Shown here piece after piece: positions 60,205 to 64,000 of a DNA stretch of 64,000 nucleotides. This DNA comes from Typha latifolia. Taxonomy: Eukaryota; Streptophyta; Magnoliopsida; Poales; Typhaceae. Position 1 is the first letter of the stretch. Each line of letters begins with the position of its first letter. A model generated the notes under the pieces. That model made no database searches. It worked only from the letters and a program-made list of their open reading frames with translations, and was not told the origin of the DNA. Location of the stretch: NCBI GenBank assembly GCA_019914945.1, contig CM034105.1, positions 1,736,001 to 1,800,000 of the forward strand, given 5' to 3'. A program made the position numbers and the translations under genes.

Positions 60205-61669
60205 ATTATATTGCTAAACTCATAAACCTTCACATGATTTGCACGCTGAATCTCTTACTAGAAGATGGGAGCCAACCAACAGGCTATGCCTGTTTGTAGT
60301 TTCCAGAACTAATGAAGTACTAAACCTTTCTGAAGAAAAAAAATCTATCATTCTAAAGGAGAATGTAAGACATGCTCCTGAATGAATGAAGAAAATATTT
60401 CTCGAGAAAGAATTATAATGACATGTAATTGATAGAACTATGAAAGAAAGAACACCGCTTATGAAGTTAAATGAAATCCGTTGTACTCGTTCTAACTTCT
60501 ATCTCAGATTTAGACTCAAAAGTTTCAAATCTAGGGATTAAATCCTCTATGGAGCATTCCCAGTTAGATGGAAGCTAAAAAAAGGAAAAGAAATTCAAAG
60601 GAAATTAATGAACTAATATATGCAAAACCTTTTGAAGCAAACGAAAGAAAAATATTTAAATGAAGTACAAACCAAGTTGTTGTGGTTGCACGAGGAACTC
60701 TAAATTGCAGGGTTTAGTTTGCTCCTCATCTTCATCCCTGGACTTCATATGAGACACCGACTCTTGAGGTGTAGAGGTTTCTGACATTAAATTAATGAGG
60801 CCTATAAATGAAATAGCAACAAGAAGCTTAAATATATGTTGAATAGCACAAAATCTTGAGAGCACAATCCATACCATATGTGTTATTTGGGGAGGTACAC
60901 TCCAATGACTTCAACTCAACAATCAGTTTATTTTGGTGGATCCCAGATAGGACTTCGTTTCCTAAACAAAGAAAAAGTGAGTAGCGAAATTGTAATTTCA
61001 AGCATCATCAAAATCTGATTCATCCTAGAAATTATAACCTGGATCTGTGGTTGAAACTGATATTTTTGAGTGGTCAGAAAAAATGCTCCTAAGATCCAAA
61101 TCATCTTGGGCTACACTGGGGGACGTGAATGGAATCAACTCTTCCAAAGGACAAGCAGTTGACTCCATTCCAATGCAAGTTAGCAAAGTTTCATTATGGA
61201 TATTCTCATCAAAACCATCCTCAGATATTTCACAGAAGTCGGCAACAGATTCGTCCAATGATAAATCATCAACCAGCACTCCATTAGCACTGGTAGGAGT
61301 GCCAAACCATTCAGCTGCAATCTCATCAAGAAGGTTTCTCATATTTTCACCAAGATCATCGAAACATTTGCTAGGGATCTATCCAAGATAAAAGGAGTTC
61401 CTTAGAAATGTAAAAGAGGACATGTCATCAAACAAACAGTGTCTAAAACCTTAAAAGAGGTTAAAGTGCTTAGAATGCCATCTGCAATTCCAAAAGAAAG
61501 TCTTTGGAAGACAACTTTCATGATGTTTATGACAAGTAATACATACCTGAACAACTTCATCAACTGAACACACTTTTCCCCACATGTTCCCCAATTCTTC
61601 AAATGTAAATCCCATGTCAAATCTTCCAAGAAAGAAAGAGGATCCACTGTGATTCAATGTATTAATATC
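59229..61669 (-). CDS. Unrecognised acidic protein, at least 6 exons (about 346 aa seen)
   Basis: Minus-strand exons with GT-AG borders and matching phases: 61669-61547, 61378-61039, 60961-60875, 60801-60673, 59742-59561 and 59408-59229 (stop TAA). The most upstream exon may be preceded by others; an in-frame ATG lies at 61615. I do not recognise the family. Seen: MGFTFEELGNMWGKVCSVDE, a conserved-looking block ENMRNLLDEIAAEWFGTPTS, then long Asp/Glu/Ser-rich stretches (DDLSLDESVADFCE), DQGCWDDDEDYDLALASYHE just before a basic patch (CKKRPYK...SKLIRRKENE), and an end SLESDWELL. There are no membrane segments or signal peptide. The composition suggests a nuclear or cytosolic regulatory protein, which is inference only. 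Confidence 0.65.
60173..60202. repeat. (AG)n microsatellite inside an intron
   Basis: About 15 AG units in the long intron (59743-60672) of the unrecognised gene. Confidence 0.9.
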
Positions 61670-64000
61670 CTAGGTCAAAATCCCAAGTCTTATATCCCGT
61701 GAACAGTATTTTATAACTAGCTTAATGTTAAATTCAAGATAAGGAACATACAGAGATAAACATGCTAAGTGAGGGAAAGCAGTAATTTTTTTTAACAGTG
61801 AATAAACATCTTCTAATAAAATCTCAAAGTCATCCCCATGCATCTTTCGAAGTGTTTAAGACTTAAAAAATAATAATTTAAATCAATATCATAGCAATCT
61901 GGTTAGTTTCACTTGCTGTCTGCTTTGACAAATATATGAAGTAGATAATAATCAGAAAATGGCAAAATGCAGTAAGAAAAATGATACAAGGTTCTTAAGC
62001 AAATATTGAGAAATCATAACTGAGAGGCAAACTAAACTCTTGGACAAGCAACCATGTATAGTATCATCTCTAATCACAAATAGAACACATGATTTTTTTC
62101 TCTGCTTCGTGCTATTGGGAATTCTTGATATATCAACAAAGGTTCACATTATAAATATGAAAAAGCAAAGACTTTATGAATTTCGAGAATCATGTTAACA
62201 CACCAACTACTCTAAAAAAATTTAAGTTGCTAGATAACGATAATTTTTATATTTTATATTCTATATTCTAACTCTTTCTCATTCTTCCGCCGAAGACATT
62301 TTGATGGGCATGATAGGATTTGAAACAAGAGTTAAAAGAATAATAAAAAAAGAAAAAGAGAGAGAGAGAGAAAGAAATCTGCAGGGATGTCTGAAACACC
62401 CAACAACTCCGAACCTGCAAATGAAAACCTAAAATATATTCCTAGTACAGAATTTAACAAGAGAGGAAGGAAACAGTGAACACGAACACATTCCTACAAA
62501 AGTGAACTATCAACGATACAATTATTTAACACAATTAACACATTCTAAAAAGACACAATTAAGCATTCTAAAAAGACACAGCTTTACAGCAATTGGACGA
62601 AATAGTAACACAATTAAGCATCTCCTGAAATTTCCTTTGTGGGTTTTGCTCATCCGATCATTTCTGATTAGTACTTAAGATCATCTACGTCTTCGCCTCT
62701 CTCCTTACGATATCATACATCTATATAATCCGAACAAAGAGATGCCTACTTTTTGAGAGATTAATATCCATACCAGAGAAATCAAATATCACAACTCCGA
62801 AAACCCACTTCATCTCTACAAAAAGCTACCGATTACAAGGTAGAAAAGTAAGAAAGTCTTAAAGGGAGGTGAAAAAACTAGAGAATAGGAAGCATGTGAT
62901 GTACCCAGTAACAAAAGCAAAGGAAAGCTCGTCAAAGACTTTGCAGGAGAGATCAAAAAATAATTCCACAAGGACAGAGGAGACGTACCCAAAGGACTCG
63001 TCGAACTCCACTAAGACTAAGAATAAGACCCAAGCTAACAATCTGAGGTAAACGAACAAATAAAGGTCTCTTTTTACATTTACATCCTTCTAAAATCTCC
63101 TATTTACATATACATACCCATCAAAAGTTTCTACTTATTTGTATAATTCTTAAAACCTATAGTTGTTTTCACATAAATGCCCTTCAGAGCTAATAAAAAT
63201 ATAAACTTTACTTCATTTAATAGGACATGATAATAGCGTAATAAACATTGTTATGTACAAATAGTGGATAAATCTAAAAGATAGAGTGCGGGTATAATAA
63301 TTATTTTTATTCTGGCAATAATAAGGGAATTAATATTTATAAAACTTAAAACTTTTTTTATTATGACCCTTTACCTCTTAATGACCTATTCTGGAGGAGA
63401 AAATAATCAATCATATCTAGTTTAGTTTTTTGGGGCATAATAATAATAATTAACAATGATATATGATCTAAAGACAAAAGAGTTAACATACAAATAAAAA
63501 TTTCAATTACTCTGTAAGTAACAAAATTGGTCCCACAGAATCATAGATATTGATTCCCCAATTGTTATAATATCTTATCAGTTCTTTCACTCAATGGTAA
63601 GTTGGTAACAAGATAAAATATCCTTAAGCTCCAATCACCAAATAGATTTTAAGTTATACATTAAAACGTATTAATCGTAAAAAAGAAAAGTAAATAAGAG
63701 ATTTTTGAAGGGCAAAGGGCAGAGTCAAGAAGAAAGGAAAGAAACCTCAGACGTGGAACTTGGAAATTGGGGAGAATGTGGGGCCCACTTATTATTCTTC
63801 GTCGTTGAGTCACGTGGTGGAGTAGTACTGAGCTTACTAATAAGACGAAAGAAACTCTCTAATTCCATGATGCATAATTAATTAATTACGTTACTAATCT
63901 AATTGAACCTAGACGTCCTCTTCAATAGCTTCCGTGAGGAATCTGACCAGGGTTTAGCCTTTTTTAGGGTTTATGCATAATAAGAAGGGGAAAGAAGTAT
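61670..64000. other. Upstream region of the unrecognised gene, no further gene supported
   Basis: AT-rich. A further 5' exon of the minus-strand gene could lie here, but I could not place one. A plus-strand start at 62388 (MSETPNNSEPANENLKY) is open for only about 30 codons and is probably chance. Confidence 0.35.
63949..63973. promoter_or_regulatory. Pair of telo-box-like motifs
   Basis: AGGGTTTAG and TAGGGTTTA lie 7 bp apart (AAACCCTA type on the minus strand). Such boxes are typical near the transcription start of plant housekeeping genes, so a gene may begin near the right edge. Confidence 0.35.

Noticed and set aside
62859..63059. Minus-strand hydrophobic open frame of 66 codons and its plus-strand mirror
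   Set aside because: It is low complexity, has no splice partner or homologous motif, and is open on both strands in an A/G-rich stretch.

Overview
This is nuclear DNA from a flowering plant. The evidence is multi-exon genes with GT-AG introns, AT-rich intergenic DNA, a Ty1/copia retrotransposon with a tRNA-Met primer site, and plant-specific families (five-exon GDSL esterases, trichome-birefringence-like acetyltransferases, papain-type proteases with ERFNIN prodomains). I cannot fix the species from sequence alone; a monocot is plausible but unproven. All gene models below were built by hand: splice sites were placed so that exon phases agree, which works for every intact model.

Layout. (1) 1-43.7 kb: a tandem, same-strand (+) cluster of seven GDSL esterase/lipase genes with intact exon models (1368-3017, 4981-6838, 12487-14122, 23208-24841, 35216-36856, 38256-39887, 41984-43673), interspersed with at least six broken copies. 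All seven share one architecture: five exons, with exon 3 always 149 nt and exon 4 always 277 nt. The cluster has grown by segmental duplication; the genes at 23.2 and 35.2 kb are almost identical from exon 2 onward, introns included. (2) Mobile DNA within the cluster: a solo LTR (8544-11165, TAAGA target duplication), a 599-bp hAT-like non-autonomous element (11693-12291), a full-length but broken Ty1/copia element on the minus strand (25458-31400, AATGG duplication) and several LTR fragments. The palindrome GCGTTCGAACGC recurs in several of these repeats. (3) 43.8-47.9 kb: two divergently transcribed TBL genes, probably wall-polysaccharide O-acetyltransferases. (4) 48.3-57.1 kb: three minus-strand papain-family cysteine protease genes in tandem; the third appears to have CTG where its paralogs have their ATG. 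(5) 59.2-61.7 kb: a minus-strand gene of at least six exons for an acidic protein I do not recognise. (6) 61.7-64 kb: no supported gene.

The genes do not form a pathway. The window reads as three adjacent birth-and-death clusters of secreted hydrolases or wall-modifying enzymes shaped by duplication, gene conversion and transposon insertion. I found no convincing novel biological system. The strongest leads are the lost ATG of the third protease, the differently homogenised palindromic arrays in the two LTRs of one copia element, the repeated GDS-to-GNS change beside the esterase nucleophile, and the unrecognised gene at 59-61 kb.
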